Shown: positions 24,153 to 32,645 of the stretch, in pieces
Layout: every line of letters starts with the position of its first letter
Position numbering within the stretch: position 1 is the first letter of the stretch
Assembly (NCBI GenBank): GCA_964493505.1
Contig: CAZBNP010000004.1
Span: 124,001 to 188,000 of the forward strand
Reading direction: 5' to 3'
DNA: 64,000 nt
From: Chryseosolibacter sp964493505
Lineage (GTDB): Bacteria > Bacteroidota > Bacteroidia > Cytophagales > Cyclobacteriaceae
Program-made: the position numbers and the translations under genes
The notes under the pieces: model-generated
What the model was told of the DNA's origin: nothing
The model's database searches: none
The model's input: the letters and a program-made list of their open reading frames with translations, nothing else

Positions 24153-25289
24153 TTAATGATATCCGATTTGGAATTTGCCGTTGAATGCATCGTATATTCT
24201 CCTGCGAATCAATTTCCTCGTTTGCTTCATGGCCGACTCGACTGACGTATCCTCATCAACAAGGGAAATGACTTTTGTCACTCCGCGGGCGAGTATTTCT
24301 CCTGCCGGAAGCTCGCAGATGCCGCAGATCACATACACAGGTTTCCCTGCTTCAACAGAAATGCGAATCACTTCCGATACAACTTTCCCTGAGAATGTCT
24401 GAGTGTCGACCTTACCTTCACCCGTAATGACCATATCAGCCTGTTCAATCAGCTTTATGAGTCCGCTGTCTCTGATAATGTAATTCACGCCAGGTTGTAC
24501 TGAAGCATTCAGGAATATACGCGCGCCAGCACCTAGTCCTCCCGCGGCACCCGCGCCCGGAAAGTCGGCTGAACGTGCAAGCTGTTCAGTGACGACGTGA
24601 TGAAAATTCCGCAGTCCTTTATCCAGCGCCTCTACTGATTCTTCGTCTGCGCCCTTTTGAGGACCGTATACATACGCGGCGCCGTTCGGACCGTATAGAG
24701 GATTCGTGACATCGCACAGAGCGATGACTTCTACAGCACCGAGACGGGGATGGAGATTATCTCGCCGGATTGAATGAATGCGAATGAGATTTTCACCGGT
24801 AGGTTTCAGGGTATTACCGTCTGCATCGTGAAACGTGTAGCCGAGCGCTGAGGCCATACCAATGCCTGCGTCGTTGGTTGCGCTGCCGCCAATTCCCAGG
24901 ATGATAAGGTTCACTCCGCGATCAAGGGCGTCTGCGATAAGCTCACCGGTGCCAAGCGATGTTGTGTGAAGCGGATTTCTCTCCCCGGGCTTCAGCAATG
25001 TCAATCCGGAAGCTTCCGCCATTTCGATATAGGCTGATTGCCCATCTCCCGAAATGCCGTAGTGCGCGATGATTTCCCCGAACAACGGACCATGCACCGG
25101 CACGGCCTGGGTGTGTCCCCCATGCCATTCGGTGAGTAGTGCGCAGGTGCCTTCACCGCCATCTGCCAAGGGGGTCAACCGGACCTGTGCTTTCGGCATT
25201 ACTTCCCTGATCGCATTGTTAATGGCGTTGCATACCTGGTGGGCTGTGAGGGAACCTTTGAACTTGTCGGGGCAAACGAGGATATTCAC
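24153..25289 (-). CDS. Glycerate kinase (GlxK/GarK family)
   Basis: A 378-residue kinase that phosphorylates glycerate in glyoxylate or sugar-acid catabolism. Family motifs are present: PDKFKGSLTA (residues 7-16), PLADGGEGT (about 40-48), GIGGSATNDAGIGMASALGY, CDVTNPLYGPNGAA, GAAGGLGAG and MVITGEGKVDTQTFSGK. The length matches E. coli GlxK (381). Together with the sugar-acid type transporter and lactonases elsewhere in the window it would allow growth on aldonic or aldaric acids, although the genes are not adjacent. Confidence 0.92.
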   Translation of the reverse strand: MNILVCPDKFKGSLTAHQVCNAINNAIREVMPKAQVRLTPLADGGEGTCALLTEWHGGHTQAVPVHGPLFGEIIAHYGISGDGQSAYIEMAEASGLTLLKPGERNPLHTTSLGTGELIADALDRGVNLIILGIGGSATNDAGIGMASALGYTFHDADGNTLKPTGENLIRIHSIRRDNLHPRLGAVEVIALCDVTNPLYGPNGAAYVYGPQKGADEESVEALDKGLRNFHHVVTEQLARSADFPGAGAAGGLGAGARIFLNASVQPGVNYIIRDSGLIKLIEQADMVITGEGKVDTQTFSGKVVSEVIRISVEAGKPVYVICGICELPAGEILARGVTKVISLVDEDTSVESAMKQTRKLIRRRIYDAFNGKFQIGYH

Positions 25290-25378
25290 TACGCGATATT
25301 ATGGAAAAAAGCCAGAAGTCGCACGACGGACAGACTATCCGTAACCTGGTTTTGTATTTTTCCGTATCAACTAATTGG

Positions 25379-25888
25379 ATGGCCATACAAGCGAAATCGT
25401 TCAGTTTCGAGGCGCTCCTGACGGAGGTCGACTCGATGCTCGTTAAGACTGTAATTTTCCTTCCGCCCGATGTTGTTGGCAAGCTGCCAAAAGGAAGGGT
25501 TCGCACGGAAGGGACTTTTAACGGGACGCCTTTCGCACTCGCCGTTCAGCATCTCAGGGATGGTGCGCGCTTTTTTTCGGTGTCAGGTCCGCTGAGAAAG
25601 GCCATGAAGAGCAAAATTGGCGATAGGATCGTGGTGAAATTCCGTATCGTAGATCCTGACAAGCTCGATGTACCGGAAGAACTTGAGGCAGTGCTTGCAC
25701 AGGATGATGAGGCAAGGAAAGCGTGGGAGAAGTTGACGACAGGCTATCAGCGGAGTCTTATCCACTACATCACATCGGTAAAAAACGTTGATAGTCGTAT
25801 AAAACGTTCAATTGACCTCCTCAACCGCGCTAAATTCGGTCAGTTGCATGGGCAAAAAAGATCGCGTGAAGGAGACAGTGAAGCTTGA
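25379..25888 (+). CDS. DUF1905 / YdeI-OmpD-associated family protein
   Basis: A 169-residue protein. The N-terminal part (about residues 1-90) is a DUF1905 beta-barrel: FEALLTEVDSMLVKTVIFLPPDVVGKLPKGRVRTEGTFNGTPF. The C-terminal part has the YdeI/OmpD-associated helices, with PEELEAVLAQDDEARKAWEKLTTGYQRSLIHYITSVK. The family name comes from a bacteriocin-protection annotation that is weakly supported, and no enzymatic activity is known. The frame is open from 25301 but ATG 25379 fits the domain start and lies after a TATTTTTC box. Confidence 0.75.
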   Translation: MAIQAKSFSFEALLTEVDSMLVKTVIFLPPDVVGKLPKGRVRTEGTFNGTPFALAVQHLRDGARFFSVSGPLRKAMKSKIGDRIVVKFRIVDPDKLDVPEELEAVLAQDDEARKAWEKLTTGYQRSLIHYITSVKNVDSRIKRSIDLLNRAKFGQLHGQKRSREGDSEA

Positions 25889-26195
25889 AAGGAGCGGTGT
25901 TGTATATATTATTCCCCCAAACAATATTTCTGGCTGTTACCACAATAGTCTTGGGTCTCTGCGTTAAATAGGTAGGTTTTGTGGTCTGTTTTGCCGGAGA
26001 TCGCAACGGAAAATGCTGATTTTCTGTCTCTTTAATAACATAACGTTGGAATCTTTTCGGCGCAGGAATTGTCTTACTACGAGAAGGCAATTGAAAAATA
26101 GGTTCCCTTGATACCGCGGAGAGCGTTTAGAAGCAGTGGGCATACTATTTTTTGTTGGACCTTCAATGAAATCAATATTCAATAAATCTATAACT
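25889..26195. other. Intergenic region upstream of the KGG gene
   Basis: About 300 AT-rich bases with no convincing frame and no exact TAnnTTTG box near the KGG start. The stress gene may use another sigma factor or a long leader. I see no repeat or hairpin worth naming. Confidence 0.5.
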
Positions 26196-26498
26196 ATGGC
26201 ACAAAGAAAGAATCAAGGACAAGGCGGAACGTCGAATCGGGGTTTCGCTTCGATGAACCAAGAACAGCAACGTGCGATTGCCAGGAAGGGAGGAGAAGCT
26301 GTAAGTACGAATCGTGCTCATATGGCTGAAATAGGCAGGAAAGGCGGAGAAGCCAGCGGACAAAATCGCAGGGCAGCCGCACAAAATAGAATGAACCAGG
26401 AGAATCAGAACCAGAGGACCCCGGCCAGTCAGAATCAGGAAAGTCCTGCAAATGAAGCTAACCAGGGAACTCCTTCCGGTGAAAACCGCGAGCGGTAG
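26196..26498 (+). CDS. KGG-motif stress protein (GsiB/Con-10 type)
   Basis: A 100-residue, highly hydrophilic, probably disordered protein. It has two KGG repeats, IARKGGEAVS and IGRKGGEASG (about residues 28-53), preceded by GFASMNQEQQR, the usual lead-in, and followed by a tail rich in N, Q, E and P. Such proteins accumulate in general or osmotic/desiccation stress (GsiB in Bacillus, con-10 in Neurospora). The start at 26196 is chosen because the upstream codons from 26136 are hydrophobic and unlike the family. An intrinsic terminator follows 37 bases after the stop. Confidence 0.82.
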   Translation: MAQRKNQGQGGTSNRGFASMNQEQQRAIARKGGEAVSTNRAHMAEIGRKGGEASGQNRRAAAQNRMNQENQNQRTPASQNQESPANEANQGTPSGENRER

Positions 26499-26535
26499 AC
26501 TCATTCCCGGACACGAGCTGCATGCGTATAAATAA

Positions 26536-26559
26536 CCCGGACTATCCGGGATATTTTTT
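26536..26559 (+). terminator. Intrinsic terminator of the KGG gene
   Basis: CCCGGA (26536-26541) and TCCGGG (26545-26550) form a 6-bp GC stem with a 3-base loop, followed by ATATTTTTT. Confidence 0.75.
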
Positions 26560-26797
26560 GACACTCCCGACATCCGGGTTTGGTATTGACGGCTGCCCAT
26601 GTATTGTGTAGATGAAACTCCGCAGGGAACACGGCTGCGGTACGGGCATAATATTATTAAAACAACAGGTGTGCTAGAGGTGTTGGAAGTTGTGAAGAGC
26701 ACAGAGCGAAAAGGATACTGATGGGAGAGATAAGAGGAGAAGGAGTATAGAATCAGTGTCCGATTCAGGAGGCAGTCCATTTGGGCTGCCTTTTTTT
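26560..26797 (+). ncRNA. Candidate untranslated RNA ending in an intrinsic terminator
   Basis: No gene fits here, yet the stretch has ordered structure. Stem TGCCC/GGGCA (26594-26598 with 26644-26648) is extended by GTA/TAC (26601-26603 with 26641-26643) and stacked on hairpin CCGCA/TGCGG (26620-26624 with 26636-26640). ATACT/AGTAT (26715-26719 with 26744-26748) closes a purine-only loop rich in GGAG. GAATC/GATTC (26750-26754 with 26762-26766) comes next, and the end is a strong terminator. No clear promoter is seen, so the 5' end is uncertain and read-through from the KGG gene is possible. It could be a small RNA, including a 6S-type RNA, which I cannot confirm. Confidence 0.35.
26770..26797 (+). 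terminator. Intrinsic terminator with no annotated gene before it
   Basis: AGGCAGTCC and GGGCTGCCT pair over nine positions (one G-U) around ATTT, followed directly by seven T. It lies 272 bases after the KGG stop and upstream of hrpB. Confidence 0.8.
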
Positions 26798-26844
26798 ATT
26801 TTATTGTGTGATAAGACGTTTCAACGGCAGGCGGCGATCGTAGG

Positions 26845-26872
26845 TTTGTTTCCGCCAGTCGTTGTATTTTTG
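26845..26872 (+). promoter_or_regulatory. Promoter of hrpB, giving an almost leaderless RNA
   Basis: TTTG (26845-26848), a 16-base spacer and an exact TATTTTTG (26865-26872). The ATG at 26877 is four bases downstream of the -7 box. Confidence 0.6.
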
Positions 26873-26876
26873 CGCG

Positions 26877-29360
26877 ATGACCTACCCCGTGCTCTCCGTT
26901 CTTCAGGATGTCAAAGACGCGTTGGCCAGCAGTCCCGTTGTACTGCTCGAAGCCCCACCCGGTGCGGGGAAGTCGACCGTGCTTCCGCTTGAGCTGCTTG
27001 ATGAATCCTGGTTAGCCAATAAGAAAGTGGTTATGCTGGAGCCACGCCGCCTTGCCGCGAAGAGTGTGGCGCTGCGAATGGCGGATATACGCAATGAAGC
27101 TGTGGGAGAAACAGTGGGATATCGGGTGCGTTTTGAATCCAGTGTCGGAAAGAAGACCAGGCTGGAGGTCGTGACTGAAGGTATTCTGACGCGATTCATT
27201 CAGAAAGACAGTGCGCTCGAAGATATAGGACTCATCATTTTTGACGAATTTCATGAGCGCAGCTTACAGGCGGATCTGGCCCTCACACTAAGCCTGCAGG
27301 TACAGGAACTGCTTCGCGACGATCTGCGTATCCTGGTGATGTCTGCAACCCTCGACGGCGAACGACTGTCGGAGATGTTGAAGGCTCCTGTCATTCGCGC
27401 AGCGGGCAGGCAACATCCCGTGGCAATACAGTATCTGCCGTCTGCCGAGCAGACACCGATTGCCGTTGAAGTATTCAGGGCAATTAGAAAAGCTGTTCGT
27501 GAGACAGAGGGAGACATACTGGCATTTCTGCCAGGGTCTCCCGAGATCCGGCGTGTCGCCGATCTCCTTGAAAAAGAAAACCTCCGGGCGGTCGTCTATC
27601 CACTGTACGGCGACCTCACCTTCAGGAAACAACAGGAAGCCATTCTCCCGGATACGATGGGAAGGCGAAAGATTGTATTGGCGACTTCGATCGCCGAGAC
27701 CTCCCTGACCATCGAAGGGATCACGGTAGTTGTCGACAGTGGCTATGCGCGTGTTCCGAGGTTTGATCCGCGCAGTGGATTGACGCGACTTGAGACGGTG
27801 CGCGTCACACGCGACGCAGCTGAACAGCGCGCGGGTCGCGCGGGAAGGCTTTCTCCCGGTATCTGTTACAGACTTTGGCCGCAAGCGTTGCACGCCAGTT
27901 TCCTTGCACACCGAAAACCGGAGATCCTTGAAGCAGATCTCGCCCCGCTTATGCTTGAGCTTGCGCAATGGGGTGTGGAAGAAGCCAGCGATCTTCCCTG
28001 GATGACGACGCCACCTCCAGGCGCGGTAAGTCAGGCGATGGACCTGCTTACGAGTCTCGGAGCTGTGAAAGACAAAAAAATTACCAGTCGTGGGCGAGAG
28101 ATGCTGGCACTGCCCACGCATCCGCGCATGGCGCACATGTTACTCGAAGCTGCGGATGTCCGCAAGACGGATGCGCTTGCTGCACCGCTTGCCGCGGATA
28201 TCGCCGCCGTGCTCGAGGAACGCGATCCTTTGCCGAAAGATGCCGGCGCTGATCTCGCGTTGAGAGTTGAACTCCTGCGACGGTGGAGGAGAGGGGAACG
28301 AATCGTTGGGGAAAGATATGTGCTTGAGTGGATTGAAAGGCTTGCCGCGTCCTGGCGACGCATGCTGAATGTCGACGTCGACAACCGGGTCGTGGCTGAT
28401 ACAGAGATAGGACGCTGGCTGATGGCCGCGTATCCGGAGAGAATTGCGCGTCAGGTGGAAAAACACAGCGAACGCTATAAGATGATCAACGGGCGCTCGG
28501 CGCGTCTGGTAGATCACGACCCGCTGACACGCAATACATGGCTGGTGGTGGCGCACGTCGACTCGGGAAACAGGGAAGGCCGGATCTTCCTGGCCGCGTC
28601 AGTCGATGAGCGGGACCTTGTCCCGCTGGCGAGTGAACAGGCGATCGTATCGTGGGACGTTGAACGGGAGATGGTTTCCGCTTCGTCGGAACTGCGAATA
28701 GGAACGCTGACACTTTCCCGTAAACCGCTGGCGAAACCCGAAGGCGAAACGATGATCCAGGTGATCTGCGACGTCATTCGTGAGAAAGGGCTGTCGTATC
28801 TCGGCTGGGGTGAGGAGCAAATATCCTGGCAGGCCAGGGTGCTGAGCTTGCGAAAGTGGCGTCCTGATGAAGAGTGGCCAGATGTCAGTGACGACTACCT
28901 TTTGGATAATCTCAAACAATGGCTAGGACCGTTTCTGATGAACCTTCGCAAGCGAAGCGAACTGCTTAAGCTGGATCTCAATGCAATACTGCCCAGTCTC
29001 CTTCCATGGGCGCTGAGTACACGATTTAATTCGCTCGTTCCCGCCAGACTTTCGGTGCCAAGTGGATCTCAAATCCGACTGATGTATTACGCTGACGGAC
29101 GCCCTCCTGTGATGGAGGTCCGCTTGCAGGAGGTCTTTGGTCTCACGGAAACACCGTCTGTCAACGAGGGAAGAACGCGGGTGATTATGCATCTGTTGTC
29201 ACCTGGATACAAACCGGTGCAGGTGACGCAGGACCTCAGGAGCTTCTGGACCACGACTTATGCTGAAGTGAGAAAAGAACTGCGGAGGCGGTATCCGAAA
29301 CACTCCTGGCCGGAAGATCCCTGGACCGCACAGGCGGTACGGGGCGTTAAGAGGCTTTGA
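26877..29360 (+). CDS. hrpB: ATP-dependent helicase HrpB (DEAH/RHA type)
   Basis: An 827-residue SF2 helicase, the usual length for HrpB. RecA-like domain 1 has Walker A APPGAGKST (about residues 24-32), the DEFH box in IIFDEFHERSLQADLALTLS, and SAT. Domain 2 has IVLATSIAETSLTIEGITVVVDSG and QRAGRAGRLSPGICYRLW. An HA2 helical region and the HrpB-specific C-terminal domain (WLGPFLMNLRKRSELLKLDL..., about residues 690-820) follow. The biological role is not settled; RNA remodelling or damage response has been suggested for relatives. The start at 26877 follows the -7 box; codons from 26862 would precede the RNA start. Confidence 0.93.
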   Translation: MTYPVLSVLQDVKDALASSPVVLLEAPPGAGKSTVLPLELLDESWLANKKVVMLEPRRLAAKSVALRMADIRNEAVGETVGYRVRFESSVGKKTRLEVVTEGILTRFIQKDSALEDIGLIIFDEFHERSLQADLALTLSLQVQELLRDDLRILVMSATLDGERLSEMLKAPVIRAAGRQHPVAIQYLPSAEQTPIAVEVFRAIRKAVRETEGDILAFLPGSPEIRRVADLLEKENLRAVVYPLYGDLTFRKQQEAILPDTMGRRKIVLATSIAETSLTIEGITVVVDSGYARVPRFDPRSGLTRLETVRVTRDAAEQRAGRAGRLSPGICYRLWPQALHASFLAHRKPEILEADLAPLMLELAQWGVEEASDLPWMTTPPPGAVSQAMDLLTSLGAVKDKKITSRGREMLALPTHPRMAHMLLEAADVRKTDALAAPLAADIAAVLEERDPLPKDAGADLALRVELLRRWRRGERIVGERYVLEWIERLAASWRRMLNVDVDNRVVADTEIGRWLMAAYPERIARQVEKHSERYKMINGRSARLVDHDPLTRNTWLVVAHVDSGNREGRIFLAASVDERDLVPLASEQAIVSWDVEREMVSASSELRIGTLTLSRKPLAKPEGETMIQVICDVIREKGLSYLGWGEEQISWQARVLSLRKWRPDEEWPDVSDDYLLDNLKQWLGPFLMNLRKRSELLKLDLNAILPSLLPWALSTRFNSLVPARLSVPSGSQIRLMYYADGRPPVMEVRLQEVFGLTETPSVNEGRTRVIMHLLSPGYKPVQVTQDLRSFWTTTYAEVRKELRRRYPKHSWPEDPWTAQAVRGVKRL

Positions 29361-29364
29361 TCAA

Positions 29365-30036
29365 TCACATGCTGTTTAATTTCTTCAAATAATCAGCGAT
29401 GTAATCGTCGACGTATTTTCTTCTGTATTGCATGATAAACCGCGGGTGGGCGAGGGGCACCACTTCGCCGAACCAACCCTCCCTGGCGTTTATCTGTTGC
29501 ACGTACTTGTAGTTTTGACCTTCTCCTAAGCAGTACACAACATCGCGATGGATGCCCATGTCGAGCATGGCGACTATGCTTCGGTTGATGAATGCTGTAA
29601 GCGATGCTTTCAGTTGCGGGCTGTCATAGTAATTCATGTTCTTACCCTCCCGGACAAACCCCAGGGGGGAAACCGAATTGATAAAGAACCGGGAAAAGAA
29701 TTTTTTGTACCCACCGAAGGCTTCGATCATCAGGTGAATGAACTCCGCCGACAATTCTGGTTTCTTCTGCAGCGAATTTGGAATACTGAACAATGTCTCC
29801 AGCTTGATGGGATCGGTAAACGGTATCCCCGTTATGCCTGCGCCGTACCGCCCGGGATTGATACCCAGGATAAGGTGCCGCTTGCGCTGGTCGCTGTAGT
29901 ATTTGGTGTAGAACCGGGTACATACGTCCATACACGCGACGTCGAGATAAGGGTTCATTACCATGACGGCTTTTGGGAGCGATTCTTTGATGGTCAGCGT
30001 ACTGTAGAATGACAGGATTTTGTCAGCGAAAGTCAT
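29365..30036 (-). CDS. SMUG2-type uracil-DNA glycosylase family protein
   Basis: A 223-residue protein of the UDG superfamily (SMUG2/DUF4918 group). The catalytic-loop motif is LILGINPGRYGAGITGIPFTDP (about residues 67-88). The C-terminal DNA-intercalation motif appears as PLAHPRFIMQYRRK. SFINSVSPLGFVREGKN and VVYCLGEGQNYKY lie between. It would excise damaged bases such as uracil or 5-hydroxymethyluracil as the first step of base excision repair. The ATG at 30036 matches the family start; the frame extends to 30141 through low-complexity sequence. The stop is four bases from the convergent hrpB stop. Confidence 0.78.
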   Translation of the reverse strand: MTFADKILSFYSTLTIKESLPKAVMVMNPYLDVACMDVCTRFYTKYYSDQRKRHLILGINPGRYGAGITGIPFTDPIKLETLFSIPNSLQKKPELSAEFIHLMIEAFGGYKKFFSRFFINSVSPLGFVREGKNMNYYDSPQLKASLTAFINRSIVAMLDMGIHRDVVYCLGEGQNYKYVQQINAREGWFGEVVPLAHPRFIMQYRRKYVDDYIADYLKKLNSM

Positions 30037-30080
30037 TTGGGAAAGTAGTGGGGGAAAAGGCAAAATGCAAATGGGACTAG

Positions 30081-30112
30081 TTGACAGCTGGCAAAATTGA
30101 CAGTTGACAAAA
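30081..30112. repeat. Two tandem 16-bp repeats in the divergent promoter region
   Basis: TTGACAGCTGGCAAAA (30081-30096) is followed at once by TTGACAGTTGACAAAA (30097-30112), 14 of 16 bases identical. They lie between the glycosylase (-) and the TonB-dependent receptor (+), and may bind a regulator or be slippage products. Confidence 0.5.
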
Positions 30113-30231
30113 CGGGAGCTGGTTGAATTGCCAAAGGGCAAAAGGGGGGGAGACTGAAAAAAAACATTTGACGGATAGGGGGAGCGGGGTAGTTGGTTGT
30201 CTTGGGGGTGTAACTCAAAAAAACACCGTAT

Positions 30232-32574
30232 ATGAAGTCAATTCTTGTTTCTGTATTATGTTTTACGCTTTCATTCTATTCCTTTGGCCAGGGTATCACT
30301 CAAACGATACGGGGTACTATACTCGATACGGATAGTAATATTCCTTTACCTGGCGCGTCTATCATTGTACTGGGAGTGGAGCCGTTCATCGGGGCGGTTA
30401 CTGATATAAATGGTGCTTTCCGGCTGGAGAATGTTCCCATCGGACGCGTTAATCTCAAAATCACATTTGTCGGCTACGAAGACAGGGTTATTCCAAACCT
30501 GCTTGTGAGCTCAGCAAAAGAAGAGGTACTCGCTATTACGTTGACCGAATCCGTTAGCCGGCTGGAGGAGGTTGTCATCAGTGCGAACGAAACCCGCGGG
30601 GAAGTCATTAATGAAATGGCGCTCGTGAGCGCGCATACGTTTTCGGTTGAGGAAACGCAGCGCTACGCCGGGTCGTTTGATGACCCCGCGCGAATGGTGG
30701 TGGCATTTGCCGGCGTGAATGGAAATGCGGAAGGTGACAACGATATCATCGTACGCGGAAACTCGCCAAAGGGAATCCTGTGGCGATTGGAGGGGGTGGC
30801 GATACCGAACCCCAATCATTTTGCAGGGGAAGGTACTACCGGGGGTCCTATCAACGCTTTGAGTAGCAAGATGCTTAGCAACTCCGACTTCTTTACCGGA
30901 GCGTTTACCGCTGAGTACGGTGATGTCACTTCGGGTGTATTCGATATGCGTCTTAAGAGGGGAAATAACGAGAAGCGTGAATACACCGCCGCACTCAGTA
31001 CGCTGGGGATTGACGTCACTGCGGAAGGTCCGTTCCGGAAGGGAGATCGAAGCGCCTACATTTTCAACTATCGATATTCAGCGCTTGATCTGCTGGACAG
31101 GGCGGGGATCGTCGATTTTGGTGGTGTGCCCCGCTATCAGGATATGTCTTTTAAATTGCATCTTCCTTTAAATAACAGGCATTATTTCTCGGTTTTTGGT
31201 GTGGGTGGTCTGAGTGGCATTGACGCTGAAGATACCGAGGGCGAAGGCGACGAGATCACAGGTAAATTTGATGGTGATTTTCAGCTGGGTGTTGTCGGTG
31301 CCACGCATTCCTTCCAGATGAATAATAACATGTACCTCAAGAGTGTGGTAGCTGCTACGGGTTCGGGGAATAGATTTCAGTACAGCATTCCGGATGATGG
31401 TGTGAGTTTTCTGGTTGCAGAAGAGGCGGATATATCGAAGTCTTCTTTCATTGCCTCAAGTGCTTTTAACTACAAACTGAACGCGCAGCACAAGGTGGAA
31501 TCAGGGGTGATAGTTACGCGTCACAATTACAATATTGAGAGCGCTCAATACGATTTTCAGGAGCGCCAGATACGACGGAATGTAGGAGAGAGCGGCGGAG
31601 CCAATGTTTTCCAGGCTTATGCGCTTTGGAAATTTCGGATTAATGATGCACTCACGGTTGTCAACGGCCTCCACTATCTGAACTTTGCTCTTAACGACAA
31701 ATATTCAGTCGAACCCAGGGTGGCGCTTCGTTGGGATCATAGTGAGACTCAGTCATTCAACGTTGGATTTGGTTTGCACAGCAGGATCGAGCCTGTATCT
31801 GCCTACCTCGTACAAAAGGAGATTTCTTCCGGCGAAACTATTCGACCAAACGAAAATCTGGGAATGACCAGGGCAGCACACTTCGTGGCCGGCTATAACA
31901 GGAAACTCAGCCGCAATACACATTTGAAAGCTGAAGTGTACTATCAGAAACTGTTTGATGTTCCTGTGGAAAACGCCGACACAAGTACATTCTCGTTGGT
32001 CAACCAGGTTGGTGGAATAACAACACGCGAACTCGTGAATGCCGGGACGGGGAAGAACTATGGTGTGGAGCTTACACTGGAGCGGTATCTTGACAAAGGA
32101 TTGTACTATATGACAACGCTTTCTCTCTTTCGTTCTTTGTACACGCCCCTCGATGGTGTTGAGCGCAAGTCTGCCTTCGACAACAACTATATCGCGAATT
32201 TTCTCGGAGGTAAGGAATTTGCTGTTGGTAACCCGGCAAAAAACAAAGTATTGTTTATCAATGCCAAGCTCGCACTGATCGGGGGTAAACGATATTCCCC
32301 CATCGACGTGGAAGCTTCTGTGGAGAAGGGGTGGGGAGTGATCGACGAGCGCAATCCATTCGGCATTAAAGGCGATGATATCTTCCGGACGGATTTCTCC
32401 ATTGGTCTCCGCCGCAACCGCGAACGGGTAACTACGGAATGGAAGTTTGACGTTCAGAATATTCTCAACAACCAGGTAGTAGTCGATCAGTATTATGTAC
32501 AGGCAACGCAGTCCGTCCGCAAAAGTACCCAGCTGGGGATGCTGCCGACGGTAACGTATAAGGTTAGTTTTTGA
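30232..32574 (+). CDS. TonB-dependent receptor with carboxypeptidase-regulatory-like domain
   Basis: A 780-residue outer-membrane protein. The signal peptide (residues 1-20, ending FGQG) precedes a CarboxypepD_reg-like beta domain (about residues 24-105; IRGTILDTDSNIPLPGASIIVLGVEP, VPIGRVNLKITFVGYEDRVI). A plug domain (about 125-235; RMVVAFAGVNGNAEGDNDIIVRGNSPKGILWRLEGVAIPNPNHF) and a 22-strand barrel ending in VTYKVSF, with the terminal Phe needed for BAM, complete it. No SusD-like lipoprotein is adjacent, so this is a general rather than a SusC-type receptor. The ligand is unknown. It is transcribed alone. Confidence 0.92.
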   Translation: MKSILVSVLCFTLSFYSFGQGITQTIRGTILDTDSNIPLPGASIIVLGVEPFIGAVTDINGAFRLENVPIGRVNLKITFVGYEDRVIPNLLVSSAKEEVLAITLTESVSRLEEVVISANETRGEVINEMALVSAHTFSVEETQRYAGSFDDPARMVVAFAGVNGNAEGDNDIIVRGNSPKGILWRLEGVAIPNPNHFAGEGTTGGPINALSSKMLSNSDFFTGAFTAEYGDVTSGVFDMRLKRGNNEKREYTAALSTLGIDVTAEGPFRKGDRSAYIFNYRYSALDLLDRAGIVDFGGVPRYQDMSFKLHLPLNNRHYFSVFGVGGLSGIDAEDTEGEGDEITGKFDGDFQLGVVGATHSFQMNNNMYLKSVVAATGSGNRFQYSIPDDGVSFLVAEEADISKSSFIASSAFNYKLNAQHKVESGVIVTRHNYNIESAQYDFQERQIRRNVGESGGANVFQAYALWKFRINDALTVVNGLHYLNFALNDKYSVEPRVALRWDHSETQSFNVGFGLHSRIEPVSAYLVQKEISSGETIRPNENLGMTRAAHFVAGYNRKLSRNTHLKAEVYYQKLFDVPVENADTSTFSLVNQVGGITTRELVNAGTGKNYGVELTLERYLDKGLYYMTTLSLFRSLYTPLDGVERKSAFDNNYIANFLGGKEFAVGNPAKNKVLFINAKLALIGGKRYSPIDVEASVEKGWGVIDERNPFGIKGDDIFRTDFSIGLRRNRERVTTEWKFDVQNILNNQVVVDQYYVQATQSVRKSTQLGMLPTVTYKVSF

Positions 32575-32645
32575 TGGCTGAGCGGCAATCAGAGTCCTCA
32601 CGTGTGAGAATGATAGTCAAGTCTGGTAGTAATGGTCGCCGCTGG

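Noticed and set aside
26612..26677. 21-codon frame as a leader peptide
   Set aside because: No ribosome-binding site, lies inside the main stem of the RNA candidate, and hrpB has its own promoter further downstream.
26172..26780. 202-codon open frame on the minus strand across the KGG gene and the small-RNA candidate
   Set aside because: Composition is serine- and arginine-rich antisense of the KGG repeats; no domain, no promoter, and the plus-strand KGG protein explains it.
27288..28136. 282-codon minus-strand frame opposite hrpB
   Set aside because: Shadow of the helicase; no motif or start context.
31753..32601. 282-codon minus-strand frame opposite the TonB-dependent receptor
   Set aside because: Shadow of the barrel-coding region; no hydrophobic or catalytic pattern.
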